DNA of 64,000 bases from Beggiatoa leptomitoformis (GCF_001305575.3 NZ_CP012373.2:496001-560000); one strand, 5' to 3'. Shown: positions 39,214-48,317, counted from the stretch's first letter. Numbers and translations: made by a program. Notes: generated by a model from the letters alone, not told the origin.

Positions 39214-40623
39214 CTATGCACTAGGGGTCGTTTTTCCCATGCGTTGCATTTTGCTATACAACGTCGTGCGATTAATCCCCAACACTCGCGCAGCTTTGCT
39301 TAAATTACCCTGACTAGTTGTCAATGCCGCATTAATATATCGCCGTTCCCAATCTAACAACACATCATCCAGTGAAAAATTTCCCTGATTAATTTGGCGT
39401 AAAATCGCCTCTTCAGAATCAATATCCGCCAATTCTTGACGATTAATATCCGTTTCCAACTCCATCTCTAACAAAGAACGACTAATCGCTTGATTAGGAT
39501 ATTTTGCCCCAATCCGTATCACAATATTGCGTAACTCACGAATATTACCGGGAAAACTATACGCCATCCATGCCTGTTTCGCGTTATTGTCCAACTGGAA
39601 AAGTGTTCCCATTTCCTTATAAAACTGCTGAAAATGCTCTAATAATGTTAAACGGTCATCGCCACGCTCACGCAAAGGCGGAACGCGAATGGTTAAGACA
39701 CTTAAACGATGATACAAGTCGGCGCGAAAATGTCCTGCTTGCACTTCCTCGCGTAAGTCCCGATTACTCGCAGCAATAATGCGAGCGTTAGACTGACGGA
39801 CTTTAGTTTCACCAATACGATAATACTCACCATTCTCTAAAACACGTAACAACTTAGACTGTAACGATAAAGGCATTTCACCAATTTCATCTAAAATCAA
39901 ACTACCATCGCCAGCCTCTTCAAAAAATCCCGCCCGAGCAGTGCCTGCACCCGTAAATGCACCTTTAGCATGTCCAAACAATTGAGCTTCTAAAAGTTCC
40001 GAGGTAAACGCTGCACAATTGAGCGTAAGACAAGGCAAAACCGCCCGACAACTTTGTGTGTGCAAACATTGGGCAACCAACTCCTTACCAGAACCTGATT
40101 CCCCTTGAATTAAAACAGAAAAAGGCGAATTAGCAAATTGCTGAATTTGTGAACGAAGCATATTCATTGCACTGCTTTGTCCAATCAAATGACATTCACG
40201 CTTTTCCACGGGCGTTGCAACATATTGCTCTGCATCAAAAATCATCACTTGATGCTTTAAACGGGTTTTCAACAACTCAATGTCACAAGGTTTAGGAATA
40301 AAATCCACCGCACCCAACGTTAAAGCATGACGGACATTATCCTGCGTATCCTGACCTGATAAAATAAGAATTTTCATACTAGGATTAAACGCCAACAAAT
40401 CCGAAACCAACGAAAACCCCTCTTCTGGTCCATGCGGTGTTGGCGGTAAGCCTAAATCTATCAACGCAAGATTGGGTAAAACAGGCGCAGTATAAAGAAA
40501 GCGTTTTGCTTCCTCACGCGTAGAAACAGCACTTACCATAAAACTATCACGTAATACAAACGCAAAAGACTCAGTAATTGCTTGATCATCATCTACTAAT
40601 AACAAGCTGGGTAAATCAGCCAT
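39214..40623 (-). CDS. Sigma-54-dependent response regulator, NtrC family
   Basis: 469 residues. Receiver with phosphoacceptor Asp56 in LALIDLGLPP, a sigma-54 AAA+ domain with Walker A GESGSGKELVAQ, the sigma-contact loop GAFTGA and Walker B-like LILDEIGEMPL, and a Fis-type C-terminal HTH (ALTTSQGNLSKAARVLGINR). Resembles PrsR/PEP-CTERM or Zra-like regulators. The start at 40623 (MADLPSLLLVDDD) follows AAAGGA; an upstream ATG adds residues unlike a receiver. No partner kinase is adjacent, and target genes are unknown. Confidence 0.92.
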   Translation of the reverse strand: MADLPSLLLVDDDQAITESFAFVLRDSFMVSAVSTREEAKRFLYTAPVLPNLALIDLGLPPTPHGPEEGFSLVSDLLAFNPSMKILILSGQDTQDNVRHALTLGAVDFIPKPCDIELLKTRLKHQVMIFDAEQYVATPVEKRECHLIGQSSAMNMLRSQIQQFANSPFSVLIQGESGSGKELVAQCLHTQSCRAVLPCLTLNCAAFTSELLEAQLFGHAKGAFTGAGTARAGFFEEAGDGSLILDEIGEMPLSLQSKLLRVLENGEYYRIGETKVRQSNARIIAASNRDLREEVQAGHFRADLYHRLSVLTIRVPPLRERGDDRLTLLEHFQQFYKEMGTLFQLDNNAKQAWMAYSFPGNIRELRNIVIRIGAKYPNQAISRSLLEMELETDINRQELADIDSEEAILRQINQGNFSLDDVLLDWERRYINAALTTSQGNLSKAARVLGINRTTLYSKMQRMGKTTPSA

Positions 40624-40746
40624 AATCCAAAATCCTTTAGTTATTTTTCGGCTCAAGGTGCAAAGCTCTGTGTGTTATTCTGACACATGTCATAAATATG
40701 ACACAAGCCCTATTCACTTGATTTACCCACAAGAAAACAACCTGCT

Positions 40747-41118
40747 TTATGCCTTAATTCCCGCCCACAAAAGCAATAACCAACCCACTAAAAATGCACT
40801 CCCCCCAATTGGAGTCACAACGCCAAAATAATGCACACCTGTTAGACTGAGTACATACAAACTACCTGAAAACAGTATAATACCCGCCAACAAAAACCAA
40901 CCTGCCATGACAACCCAACGAGATGAAGTCCATAACTGCACTAATACACTAATAATTAACAACCCCAGTGCATGAAATAGATGATAATTAACACCCGTTT
41001 GATACACCGCAAACATCTCCGCACTCATCACAGGCTTTAAACCATGTGCGCCAAATGCGCCCAAACTAACCGCCAAAAAAGCGTTTAAACTGCCCAGAAT
41101 AACAAAAGATTTACCCAT
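40747..41118 (-). CDS. DUF423 membrane protein (YgdD-like)
   Basis: 123 residues with four hydrophobic segments and the DUF423 signature GSLNAFLAVSLGAFGAHGLK plus YQTGVNYHLFHALGLL. Function unknown. AGGTG precedes the ATG at 41118; a GTG four codons earlier is possible. It is divergent from ispB, with 46 bases between. Confidence 0.88.
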   Translation of the reverse strand: MGKSFVILGSLNAFLAVSLGAFGAHGLKPVMSAEMFAVYQTGVNYHLFHALGLLIISVLVQLWTSSRWVVMAGWFLLAGIILFSGSLYVLSLTGVHYFGVVTPIGGSAFLVGWLLLLWAGIKA

Positions 41119-41164
41119 AAACTTACACACCTGTGTTTCACTAACTCAATAAAAAAATTTAATT

Positions 41165-42136
41165 ATGATGGATATTACTGCTATCCAAACGCTTATCAAA
41201 AACGACATGCAAGCTGTCAACACCCTGATTCAAAAACGACTTAGTTCAGAGGTTATACTCATCAACCAATTAGGCAACTACATCATCAATAGTGGTGGAA
41301 AACGCCTACGCCCCGTTCTTCTCATTCTCAGTGCAAATGCGTTTGGTTACCAAGGTACAGACCATATCAAACTCGCTGCAGTTATAGAATTCATTCACAC
41401 CGCAACGTTATTACACGACGATGTAGTCGATGCCTCAGAACTCCGACGTGGCAAACAAACAGCAAATGCCGTCTGGGGTAACGAAGCCAGTGTTTTAGTT
41501 GGCGATTTTCTCTACACTCGCGCCTTTCAAATGATGGTAGAAGTCAAAAACATGCGCATCATGGAAATTCTCTCTAATGCGACAAATATCATTGCCGAAG
41601 GCGAAGTGATGCAACTCCTCAACTGTCACGAACCCGATGTAACAGAAACCGATTACCTAACCGTCATCCGCTCTAAAACCGCAAAACTCTTTGAAGCTGC
41701 TGTACAACTAGGCGCAATAATCAGCCAACAACCGCCAACAAACGAAGACGCAATAGCACGCTATGGAATGCACTTAGGAACAGCCTTTCAAATCATCGAT
41801 GACGTACTCGACTACAGCTCAACCGCTGAAGAAATGGGCAAAAACGTTGGCGACGACCTCGCCGAAGGCAAACCCACCCTACCACTCATTTATGCAATGA
41901 AACATGGTACTCCCGAAGAAAAAGCCATGCTCCAAGAAACCATCCGCCACGGCGGACGCGACAACATCAAACAAGTCCTAACAGCTATTGAATCAACAAA
42001 CGCGATAGAATATACTAAACAGTCTGCAATACAAGAAATGCAAAAAGCCCTAGAAGCCTTAAATGGTTTGCCGTCAACCCCCTACCTAGACGCGCTTCAT
42101 TCTCTCGCACATTTCTCAGTCAATCGCAGTTACTAA
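41165..42136 (+). CDS. ispB: Octaprenyl diphosphate synthase
   Basis: 323 residues, the usual trans-isoprenyl diphosphate synthase length. First aspartate motif LLHDDVVDASELRRGK, second FQIIDDVLDYSS, and GGKRLRPVLLIL binding the diphosphate. It makes the long isoprenoid chain used for ubiquinone, likely the donor for UbiA at 8.2 kb. It lies directly upstream of tRNA-Pro. Confidence 0.94.
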   Translation: MMDITAIQTLIKNDMQAVNTLIQKRLSSEVILINQLGNYIINSGGKRLRPVLLILSANAFGYQGTDHIKLAAVIEFIHTATLLHDDVVDASELRRGKQTANAVWGNEASVLVGDFLYTRAFQMMVEVKNMRIMEILSNATNIIAEGEVMQLLNCHEPDVTETDYLTVIRSKTAKLFEAAVQLGAIISQQPPTNEDAIARYGMHLGTAFQIIDDVLDYSSTAEEMGKNVGDDLAEGKPTLPLIYAMKHGTPEEKAMLQETIRHGGRDNIKQVLTAIESTNAIEYTKQSAIQEMQKALEALNGLPSTPYLDALHSLAHFSVNRSY

Positions 42137-42161
42137 AAAACTGCAAACAATACAACAAAGT

Positions 42162-42238
42162 CGGAGTGTAGCTCAGCCTGGTAGAGCATTACTTTCGGGA
42201 AGTAAGGGTCGAAGGTTCGAATCCTTTCACTCCGACCA
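42162..42238 (+). tRNA. tRNA-Pro (CGG)
   Basis: 77 bases, acceptor arms CGGAGTG/CACTCCG, anticodon loop TTCGGGA giving CGG, T-loop TTCGAAT, encoded CCA. The integrase gene of the neighbouring island ends 27 bases downstream, so its 3' end is the likely integration site. Confidence 0.95.
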
Positions 42239-42264
42239 TATTAAAATCAATAGCTTATAAAGGC

Positions 42265-43155
42265 TTATTCGTTTTTGCGTATATTAGTGTCCTCTAATAT
42301 ATAGATTTTTGTATTATCCAACTTTTCAAGTGCCTCTCTTGCCTTGCTTTTTTCCAGATGTGCGTAGTATTCTCGCGTTGTGCCTATATCTCGGTGTCTT
42401 AGCACGTCTTGGACAATTTCTAGTCTTTCTCCTCCATTGATTAACCAACTCCCTACCGTTCTTCTTAAGTCGTGTATCGTCAACCCTTCTATCTTGGCTT
42501 TTCGGCAAGCCGTGCCAAAGCTGGTTTTGATGTTTTGGAGTCTTTCGCCGTTGGGGTGACTGAATAGCCATGTACTGCTACGCACTCGGTATTGTTTTAG
42601 TTGGTTTAGGATGTGTAGGGCGTATCGGTTTAGGGGTATTGCCGCAGGGTCTCCATTTTTTGTCTGGTTTAGGTATATGGTTTTTGCTTCCCAGTCTATT
42701 TGCGCCCAGCGAAGATTGAGAATTTCTCCCTTTCTCATGCCTGTCGATAGGGCTAGTTGTATGAAGGGGAGTAGTAGGCGGTTTTTTGATTCGCTTGCGG
42801 CTTGGATTAGGTGTTTTGCCTCGGCTTCGGTTGCCCATCTTTTCCGCCCCCTCGGTTTTTTTTCTCTGCACCCTAGGGTGGGGTTGGGTAAGTTCCAGTC
42901 GTTGTCGTAGTTGAGTTGGTTTATAACACCACTAATTAGGCGCAGTTCTCCGTTTATGGTGTGGGGTTTCATGTTGGCTTGTTTGCGTTGTTTGACGTAT
43001 TGGCGTACGTGGGTACGTTTTATGTCTTGTACGGTTAGCCCTTGAAAGTGGTTCATCAGGTGTTTGCTCCGCGATAGGTCTATCGGGTGCGATACTCTGC
43101 TTTTTGTTTCGTTTAGGTAGTCTTCTAGGGCTTTAGTGAAAAGTATTTCGGTCAT
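42265..43155 (-). CDS. Tyrosine recombinase / phage integrase
   Basis: 296 residues with an N-terminal SAM-like core-binding domain and a C-terminal catalytic domain. Catalytic residues are readable: Arg in STGMRKGEILNLRW, HxxR in IHDLRRTVGSWL, the second His in VLRHRDIGTT and the nucleophile Tyr in REYYAHL. It probably integrates the island into tRNA-Pro. Its start overlaps the stop of the PrimPol-helicase gene by four bases, so integrase is made last in the leftward operon. Confidence 0.93.
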   Translation of the reverse strand: MTEILFTKALEDYLNETKSRVSHPIDLSRSKHLMNHFQGLTVQDIKRTHVRQYVKQRKQANMKPHTINGELRLISGVINQLNYDNDWNLPNPTLGCREKKPRGRKRWATEAEAKHLIQAASESKNRLLLPFIQLALSTGMRKGEILNLRWAQIDWEAKTIYLNQTKNGDPAAIPLNRYALHILNQLKQYRVRSSTWLFSHPNGERLQNIKTSFGTACRKAKIEGLTIHDLRRTVGSWLINGGERLEIVQDVLRHRDIGTTREYYAHLEKSKAREALEKLDNTKIYILEDTNIRKNE

Positions 43156-45851
43156 ATCGTTAGCATCCGTTGCACGATGGAGGCTATATGAACCGCAGTT
43201 AGGTTTTTGTGGGTGCTTAGAACTTGGGTAAATTGTTTGTAAAACGCTTCTGGTAGTCTTGCCTCATCTAGTAAGTTAATGGAGTTTTCGCTGTTGCAGG
43301 AATACCACAAATCTTGTAAAAGTTTTGCAATATAGGTAGAGTTTTTAGAAAACCCTTCAAACCCTTCACCATTAAGCACGGTGCGGATTTCCGACAACGC
43401 AACACCTTCATAACCCTTCACCATTTCCTTACTATCTTTATCAGGATTTAATAACACAGGGTGTTTGTGTTCTTGAAAACCCGCGCCGTGCTTAATGTTA
43501 AGGGTTGTGAAGGGTTGGTTAAGGGTTGAAACCCGCATGGTGCTTAATAGTGAAGGGTTTTTGGGGTTTTTCGAAGTTTTAAATTTTGCCGAAAGAGGGG
43601 ATTCATGTGCGTCATTTGTGCCACACTTAACAGCAAGATTTGTGATAACTCTACCTTCACGGGTTACAATCCTTTCTATGTCGCTTAACCCCAGTTGTGA
43701 ACGGCAAAGCTCAAGCAATAGAGAGACAAAACGAACAAGTGAAAGCGGTCTATTGCCACTAGATTCTGAGTAGTGAACGTAGTTGGGATAAAGCTTAGTT
43801 TCCATATTAATTATTTTGCCGTCTTCTCGCTCACAGTTGCCTATAAAGGTTTGTGTGTCTGGGATGTAAACGATGTTTTCGTCTAGCCATTGGGCGAGTG
43901 GGTTGACGGCTAGTAGGTTTTCGTATTCGGTAATAGCAAGACTAGGGACGGTTTGGCTGGTATCTCGAACTAGGGCGGTAACGTGTTCTGTGGGCATGTC
44001 TAACAGCCAGTTGATAAGCCCGCCGATGTGGGGGGAAAATTCAGTGGTTAAATCTCGGCGTTTTGTGCTCGCTACTTGGTTGTTAAAAGTAACTGTAATA
44101 CGACGGCGACTAATGCCGCTGGTGTAGTCTTTGCTGGCTATGGGTTCATTAGCGGCCAATATAAATAAGGCTTCTAATTTAAAGCCTCTACCACCCTGCT
44201 TGTTCTTCTCTTCATAACGAACTGAATCGCCCCCCGTACAAGCCTTAAAAACGCTTACATCGCCTGCATAGCCTTGTGAGTCGGTAACGGTAATGAGTCG
44301 TTTGCCGTAGAGGTTAGCGGTTTCAAAGCGGTTATTTTCTAGGTGTTTGAGTTCTGTAGAATGACAATTGTCTGCACCCATCATCATTTCACAGAGTCTT
44401 ATGAATGTGCCTTTTCCTGTTCCACCCGAGCCAATGAGTTCTAGGTAGCGTTGCAGGTCAACACGCCCCGTTAAAATGGCGTTCATATAAGCACGGAGTA
44501 ACTGCACTTGGTCAGGTTTGTTGTTGACGCATTCGTTTAGCCATTGGGTAATGGGTTCGCAGGTTGCAAGTGGGTTGTAGTCGTAGGGAATTATCCATGT
44601 GTTGCGGTGTTGGGGGGAGTGTGCAATTAGTTTTCTGTCTGTGAGTCTGAGTATGCCGTTTTTGAAGGGAATGGCTTCTTTTATGGTGTTCCAATCGGAA
44701 TGACTGGATAGTATTTGAATAAAGGAAGTAACGCTATTTAGGAAAGCACTTGAATAGCCTAGTTCTCCCACTTCACGCTTGATGTGGGTGTTAATGTAGC
44801 GTAGGGCTTCTCTGTTGGTGATGGTTTGCCAGTGGTTATCTTTGTAGATAACCCAGTCTTCACGGACATCATCAAAGGCTAAATTTTTTAGTTTGTCGGC
44901 TAGGTATTCGCCCAGTTGGGATTGGGCGGGTAGGCTTTCATGGGTTTTTGTGGGCTTGCTGGTTTGTTCAGTCTGAACAGGTTGCACAAAATCACCTGTG
45001 TTATTTGGCTTGTGTTGTATTGTGTTGCTTGATTTGGCTAGGACGTTTTGGATAGTTTTTTGTCCGTAGGTTAAAGCACCGTTCTTTTTGTCCCACTTTT
45101 CGCGGTACAGTCCTGATGAACGGAATAAGCGGTCGATTTCTTGGGCGTTGTTTTGGGTGTAAAACGCTAATTTTAAACACAAAGCATAGTCGGCTTCTGA
45201 TTGACTGGGGTAGCCTGTGAAATCTCCTTTATAAAGTGCATTGAATTTAATATCGTTTTTTGTCAGGGTAAGTATGTCAGGCAAGCGCGCGCAGTCTGTT
45301 GGGGTGAAAGCGGGGGTTTTGTCATCAGCTTGTTTGAAATACTGTTTGTGTAGTTGGTCGAGTTGGGGTTGCAGGTGTGCAATATTGGTAATGTCTTGGT
45401 TGTACGCTTGACCTGTTACGGTTAAGTAGCGCGGGCTGGTGTAGTCGTATATTTCTATGCGTTTTTCGGTTGTACCTTTACCGCAACGTGTTGGCTTGCC
45501 AAAGACCCAGATGTGCAAGCCTTGTTTTGAGGGGGAGTATTCAATATAGGTGTTGTTGAATAGCGCTAGTACGGCCAAAGCCCATGCTTCAATTTTGCCG
45601 TCTTGAATGCAGTGGTCCAAATCTATGCCAGTGAGGTTGTCACCTTCTCGCAGTACAAAGCCTATGCCGTTAAACCCTGTTGTGTTTTGTACAGCTTCAT
45701 AAGTGCTTAGGCTTAAGGGGTCGGTTGTTTTGGCGGGTGTGCCATTGGGCATATAGGGGATTTTGCTTTGTTTGCCATTTTCGCGGGTTTTGTATGCCCA
45801 GTTGACCCATTGGGCGCGTTGTTTTAAGTATTTTGGTATATAATCGTTCAT
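43152..45851 (-). CDS. Primase-polymerase / SF3 helicase fusion
   Basis: 899 residues. N-terminal archaeo-eukaryotic-type primase motifs: GIDLDHC (DxD), KQGLHIWVFG (sxH) and RIEIYDYTSPRYLTVTG. The pattern resembles the NrS-1-type phage primase-polymerase. A D5/SF3 helicase follows with Walker A GSGGTGKGTFIRL, then RRRITVTFNN as arginine-finger region. It should prime, copy and unwind the element's DNA. The start at 45851 follows AAAGGATAG; an upstream in-frame extension crosses a terminator hairpin and is not credible. Filamentous phages normally use a rolling-circle initiator instead, and none was found here. Confidence 0.85.
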   Translation of the reverse strand: MNDYIPKYLKQRAQWVNWAYKTRENGKQSKIPYMPNGTPAKTTDPLSLSTYEAVQNTTGFNGIGFVLREGDNLTGIDLDHCIQDGKIEAWALAVLALFNNTYIEYSPSKQGLHIWVFGKPTRCGKGTTEKRIEIYDYTSPRYLTVTGQAYNQDITNIAHLQPQLDQLHKQYFKQADDKTPAFTPTDCARLPDILTLTKNDIKFNALYKGDFTGYPSQSEADYALCLKLAFYTQNNAQEIDRLFRSSGLYREKWDKKNGALTYGQKTIQNVLAKSSNTIQHKPNNTGDFVQPVQTEQTSKPTKTHESLPAQSQLGEYLADKLKNLAFDDVREDWVIYKDNHWQTITNREALRYINTHIKREVGELGYSSAFLNSVTSFIQILSSHSDWNTIKEAIPFKNGILRLTDRKLIAHSPQHRNTWIIPYDYNPLATCEPITQWLNECVNNKPDQVQLLRAYMNAILTGRVDLQRYLELIGSGGTGKGTFIRLCEMMMGADNCHSTELKHLENNRFETANLYGKRLITVTDSQGYAGDVSVFKACTGGDSVRYEEKNKQGGRGFKLEALFILAANEPIASKDYTSGISRRRITVTFNNQVASTKRRDLTTEFSPHIGGLINWLLDMPTEHVTALVRDTSQTVPSLAITEYENLLAVNPLAQWLDENIVYIPDTQTFIGNCEREDGKIINMETKLYPNYVHYSESSGNRPLSLVRFVSLLLELCRSQLGLSDIERIVTREGRVITNLAVKCGTNDAHESPLSAKFKTSKNPKNPSLLSTMRVSTLNQPFTTLNIKHGAGFQEHKHPVLLNPDKDSKEMVKGYEGVALSEIRTVLNGEGFEGFSKNSTYIAKLLQDLWYSCNSENSINLLDEARLPEAFYKQFTQVLSTHKNLTAVHIASIVQRMLTI

Positions 45852-45878
45852 GACACTATCCTTTAGTGTTGGTTTAAA

Positions 45879-45918
45879 AAAAAAACCGCGTAGTGTTGGT
45901 GCAGAACGCGGTTTTTTT
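45879..45918 (-). terminator. Terminator/attenuator in front of the PrimPol-helicase gene
   Basis: Arms AAAAACCGCG and CGCGGTTTTT with long T-runs on the minus strand, 58 bases past the zinc-ribbon gene and 28 bases before the PrimPol-helicase start. It should block leftward readthrough from the early genes, so replication needs antitermination, its own promoter, or leakage. Confidence 0.75.
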
Positions 45919-45975
45919 GTTGTGGTTTGAATTTCTGCCCTAAGTGATGTTGTTCTCATTGCTTAGGGTTTTTTT

Positions 45976-46131
45976 TCAGTATTCGGCAGTTTCTAAGTCG
46001 TCGTCGTCGTCTTGTAGTGAGAGGCTGCACGTTCCACCACAAAATGGGCATATTTCAAACCCGTCACTGTCAACTTCAAGTTGTTCTGGTAATTCTTTAT
46101 CACACCATAAGCAGTTATCTGGTTGAGTCAT
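45976..46131 (-). CDS. Small zinc-ribbon protein
   Basis: 51 residues beginning MTQPDNCLWCDKELPEQ. CxxC at NCLWCDK and again at EICPFCGG, followed by a short acidic tail (LQDDDDDLE). This is a minimal two-knuckle zinc ribbon, as many phages carry. The start codon overlaps the upstream gene's stop (TAATG), supporting real translation. Role unknown; too short for most gene finders. Confidence 0.7.
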   Translation of the reverse strand: MTQPDNCLWCDKELPEQLEVDSDGFEICPFCGGTCSLSLQDDDDDLETAEY

Positions 46132-46505
46132 TACACACCTCCAAAACGTTGAAAGCCTTCTTCTGTTGGGTATAAACGCCCATTTTTTTCTTCTAAAAAT
46201 CCTGCATCTATTAAAATTTGTATGTCTGTGTCACATGCTTGTAGTTCTTCTAAGCATTGGTGTTCTGGTTCAGTCAGTGTGTTGTCTAAGCACTTCTGTT
46301 CGGAGGTGCTTACATCACTTTTTGTGATACTCATGTTACGTTGTTTTAGCTGTTTTAACGTTTGGCTACCCAGTAACGTAACTCTGTAGTGCGGGGTTAC
46401 GCCAAGTCGTTTTAATAGCCCTTGTTTGGTCAGTTCTTGCGGTGTTTGTTGTAAGCGGTTGCAGAGTGCGCTTGCTTTCTCTGTTAATACGGGTTGTTGT
46501 TGCAT
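46131..46505 (-). CDS. Phage early protein, unrecognised
   Basis: 124 residues, soluble. The C-terminal 45 residues (LQACDTDIQILIDAGFLEEKNGRLYPTEEG split by a loop) read like a winged-helix end. An internal Gln/Lys-rich part (LKQLKQRN) precedes it. Nothing else recognised. Sits between the small gene at 46516 and the zinc ribbon, with which it overlaps by one base. Confidence 0.5.
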   Translation of the reverse strand: MQQQPVLTEKASALCNRLQQTPQELTKQGLLKRLGVTPHYRVTLLGSQTLKQLKQRNMSITKSDVSTSEQKCLDNTLTEPEHQCLEELQACDTDIQILIDAGFLEEKNGRLYPTEEGFQRFGGV

Positions 46506-46515
46506 GGTTAATTCT

Positions 46516-46713
46516 CTACTTTGCAGTGGCTAAACGTTTAGAACGTTTAGAAGATTTAGAATGTTGAGAACGTAAAAACTCATCTAGTTTATTCAAGCCG
46601 TTAAAAGTAACCTTGTACTCAATAACAACCTCATCAACTAAACCACTCTGCACTAAGCCTTGCAATGAAAGCCCTGTTATCTGCATTAGTGTTTGTACTT
46701 GCTTAGTTATCAT
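46516..46713 (-). CDS. Small phage protein, unrecognised
   Basis: 65 residues, MITKQVQTLMQITGLSLQGL onward, with a very basic tail (SKSSKRSKRLATAK) that could bind DNA. The start overlaps the stop of the Ner-like gene by four bases and has GGAG in front. In the second island copy the same start survives but an IS5 element cuts the gene after about two codons. Confidence 0.6.
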   Translation of the reverse strand: MITKQVQTLMQITGLSLQGLVQSGLVDEVVIEYKVTFNGLNKLDEFLRSQHSKSSKRSKRLATAK

Positions 46714-46946
46714 TGTCTTGTCTCCGTCATTTGATAGTCGTCTAGTAATCTCGCCTTCGTTTCGTCTTGCCAAATCTGAGAAGGGTAAACTTTAAAGTAT
46801 TTAGCAAGTGCTACCCGAACCGCGCGCGCTCCCTTTCCGTTCAAACTTTGATAGAGAATTTCACGCGATGTTTGAAAATGTTGTGCCGCCTCTTCAATCG
46901 TGCCAAATTCCCCCCGCAGTTCTTCCAACATCATTATTTTGTCCAT
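46710..46946 (-). CDS. Ner/Nlp-like HTH regulator (Cro role), copy 1
   Basis: 78 residues. A helix-turn-helix layout EEAAQHFQTSREILYQSLNG followed by ALAKYFKVYPSQIWQDE resembles the Ner/Nlp family of phage regulators. It is divergent from the CI-like gene across three operator repeats, so it probably takes the Cro role. AGGAAATGCCC precedes ATG. Its counterpart at 53656 is about 80 percent identical by eye. Confidence 0.75.
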   Translation of the reverse strand: MDKIMMLEELRGEFGTIEEAAQHFQTSREILYQSLNGKGARAVRVALAKYFKVYPSQIWQDETKARLLDDYQMTETRQ

Positions 46947-46971
46947 AGGGCATTTCCTACGTATAATTGAG

Positions 46972-47137
46972 TGTGAGTGTTATCGACTACACTTACATCT
47001 TGCTACTTTTAACAACTTACTGTTTTATCGGGTAAAAATTCTGTAAGTGTAAGTGCTTACACTTACATTAAGTTAAATAATGTAATCGCTTAATTTAGCT
47101 GTATAATTTAATGTAAGTGTTATTGCTTACACTTACA
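46972..47137. promoter_or_regulatory. Three operators of the copy 1 switch
   Basis: Three 26-bp dyads at 46972-46997, 47042-47067 and 47112-47137. The middle one has perfect 12-bp arms (TGTAAGTGTAAG) around two bases. TATAAT at 47102-47107 sits four bases before the third operator and fits the rightward CI promoter. The arrangement resembles the triple operators of lambdoid switches. Confidence 0.8.
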
Positions 47138-47198
47138 GGTATAGATTAATACTGAAATGAGTGTATGTCAATACAAGAATACTGAATTAGGTATAAAA

Positions 47199-47585
47199 AT
47201 GAGTATCTCAGAAAGATTAAAAAAGTTTGTTGAATTTAAAGGAATTTCTCTTAAGGAGTTAAGTGAGAAATGTGATATTCCTTATAGAACATTGCAAAAT
47301 TATATTTATGAGGAGAATCGAAAAATAAGCCCAGAGCTTTTTATCAAACTGAATACTCATTTCGGTATTAATCTAAATTGGCTACTGACTGGAATGGGTG
47401 AAATGTTCGAGAGTGAAACTAAACCAGCTCCTAGAACCAAAGCCATAGTTGAGATGATAGAAAATCTTGACGATAGCCAGAAACAAAAAATTTACGCGGT
47501 TATTGAGGATGCAAAACAGTTTCAGGAAATGAAGAAACAAATTAGTCAACTAAACCAACTAATGAGCGAACGGAAAACCGCTTAA
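47199..47585 (+). CDS. CI-like repressor, copy 1
   Basis: 128 residues. An N-terminal HTH_XRE-like domain (MSISERLKKFVEFKGISLKE, LSEKCDIPYRTLQNYIYE, FGINLNWLLTGMGEMF) is followed by a short coiled tail shared with copy 2 (EMIENLDDSQKQKIYAVIED). There is no peptidase domain, so RecA-driven self-cleavage is not expected. It should bind the three 26-bp operators. The start at 47199 is preferred; an ATG at 47157 would add 14 residues. Confidence 0.8.
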   Translation: MSISERLKKFVEFKGISLKELSEKCDIPYRTLQNYIYEENRKISPELFIKLNTHFGINLNWLLTGMGEMFESETKPAPRTKAIVEMIENLDDSQKQKIYAVIEDAKQFQEMKKQISQLNQLMSERKTA

Positions 47586-47597
47586 AGAGGTGAAAAA

Positions 47598-47807
47598 ATG
47601 CGATTAATAATTACCATGTATCCCGATGATGAAGATGGTGGATGGATTGTGGAATGTCCTGCTATTCCGGGATGTATTAGCGAAGGGGAAACTAAAGCAG
47701 AGGCTTTAGAGAACATTCAGGAAGCGATTACACTTTGTTTAGATGTTCGTAAGGCAAGAGGAATGCCTTTAACAGTGGAAACCTATGAAATAGAGGTTGC
47801 TGCGTAA
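47598..47807 (+). CDS. hicB: HicB-like antitoxin, copy 1
   Basis: 69 residues with the partial RNase H-fold of HicB: YPDDEDGGWIVECPAIPGC, then ISEGETKAEALENIQEAI. No added DNA-binding domain, so regulation probably comes from the adjacent CI. It lies 12 bases after the CI stop, and its stop overlaps the hicA start by one base. AGAGGTG precedes the ATG. Confidence 0.88.
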   Translation: MRLIITMYPDDEDGGWIVECPAIPGCISEGETKAEALENIQEAITLCLDVRKARGMPLTVETYEIEVAA

Positions 47808-48025
47808 TGCCCAAACTGCCTTCAATAACGGGTTTAGAGATTGTTAGGATTTTTAAGAAATTCGGCTGGCAAGTAGATAGGCAAGCAGGTAGTCATATTA
47901 TTATGACGAAAGAGGGGAGTTTAGTTACTTTGTCTATCCCTAATCATGACCCCGTAAAAAAAGGAACTTTAAGAGCTTTAATTCGTGTTGCTGGTTTAAC
48001 GGTTGAAGAGTTTATCAAAGCTTGA
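47807..48025 (+). CDS. hicA: HicA-like mRNA interferase toxin, copy 1
   Basis: 72 residues of the dsRNA-binding-like HicA fold. The catalytic histidine lies in RQAGSHIIM, with IPNHDPVKKGTLRALIRVAG and TVEEFI as family marks. It cleaves mRNA when not bound by HicB. The order hicB-hicA is reversed relative to E. coli but common elsewhere. Confidence 0.88.
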   Translation: MPKLPSITGLEIVRIFKKFGWQVDRQAGSHIIMTKEGSLVTLSIPNHDPVKKGTLRALIRVAGLTVEEFIKA

Positions 48026-48113
48026 TTGTATTTGAAATCTGTCGGAAACCTAAAGGCAAACAACGGCAATTGAGCGTGAACGGAAAACGGCTTAACTACA
48101 CAGGAGAAACAGC

Positions 48114-48317
48114 ATGAAAGAAAAGACGTTGTTTATTATCATGATAGTCATTATCTGCGTAATGGGTGTTTATATCATGAAACAACAAGTTGAGTTAGAC
48201 GAAGTAAAAAAGACAGTTGCCGAAAAACAGGCGTTCATAGATAAGACTGAAAAAGAAATTGATGAAGCTGTTGCATTGGTAAAGAAATACACTTGTATTA
48301 GAAACCCGTTCAAATAG
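48114..48317 (+). CDS. Small membrane protein, copy 1
   Basis: 67 residues: an N-terminal membrane helix (TLFIIMIVIICVMGVYIM) and a charged coiled-coil tail ending in YTCIRNPFK. AGGAGAAACAGC gives a strong ribosome-binding site. Function unknown; similar to Rz/spanin-like or accessory coat proteins only in shape. The second-copy version at 55040 carries stops and frameshifts. Confidence 0.6.
   Translation: MKEKTLFIIMIVIICVMGVYIMKQQVELDEVKKTVAEKQAFIDKTEKEIDEAVALVKKYTCIRNPFK

Noticed and set aside
42205-42238. tRNA-Pro 3' end as an attL with matching attR on the right
   Set aside because: The integrase position makes this likely, but no repeat of the tRNA 3' end was found between 52 and 57 kb, so no att pair is annotated.
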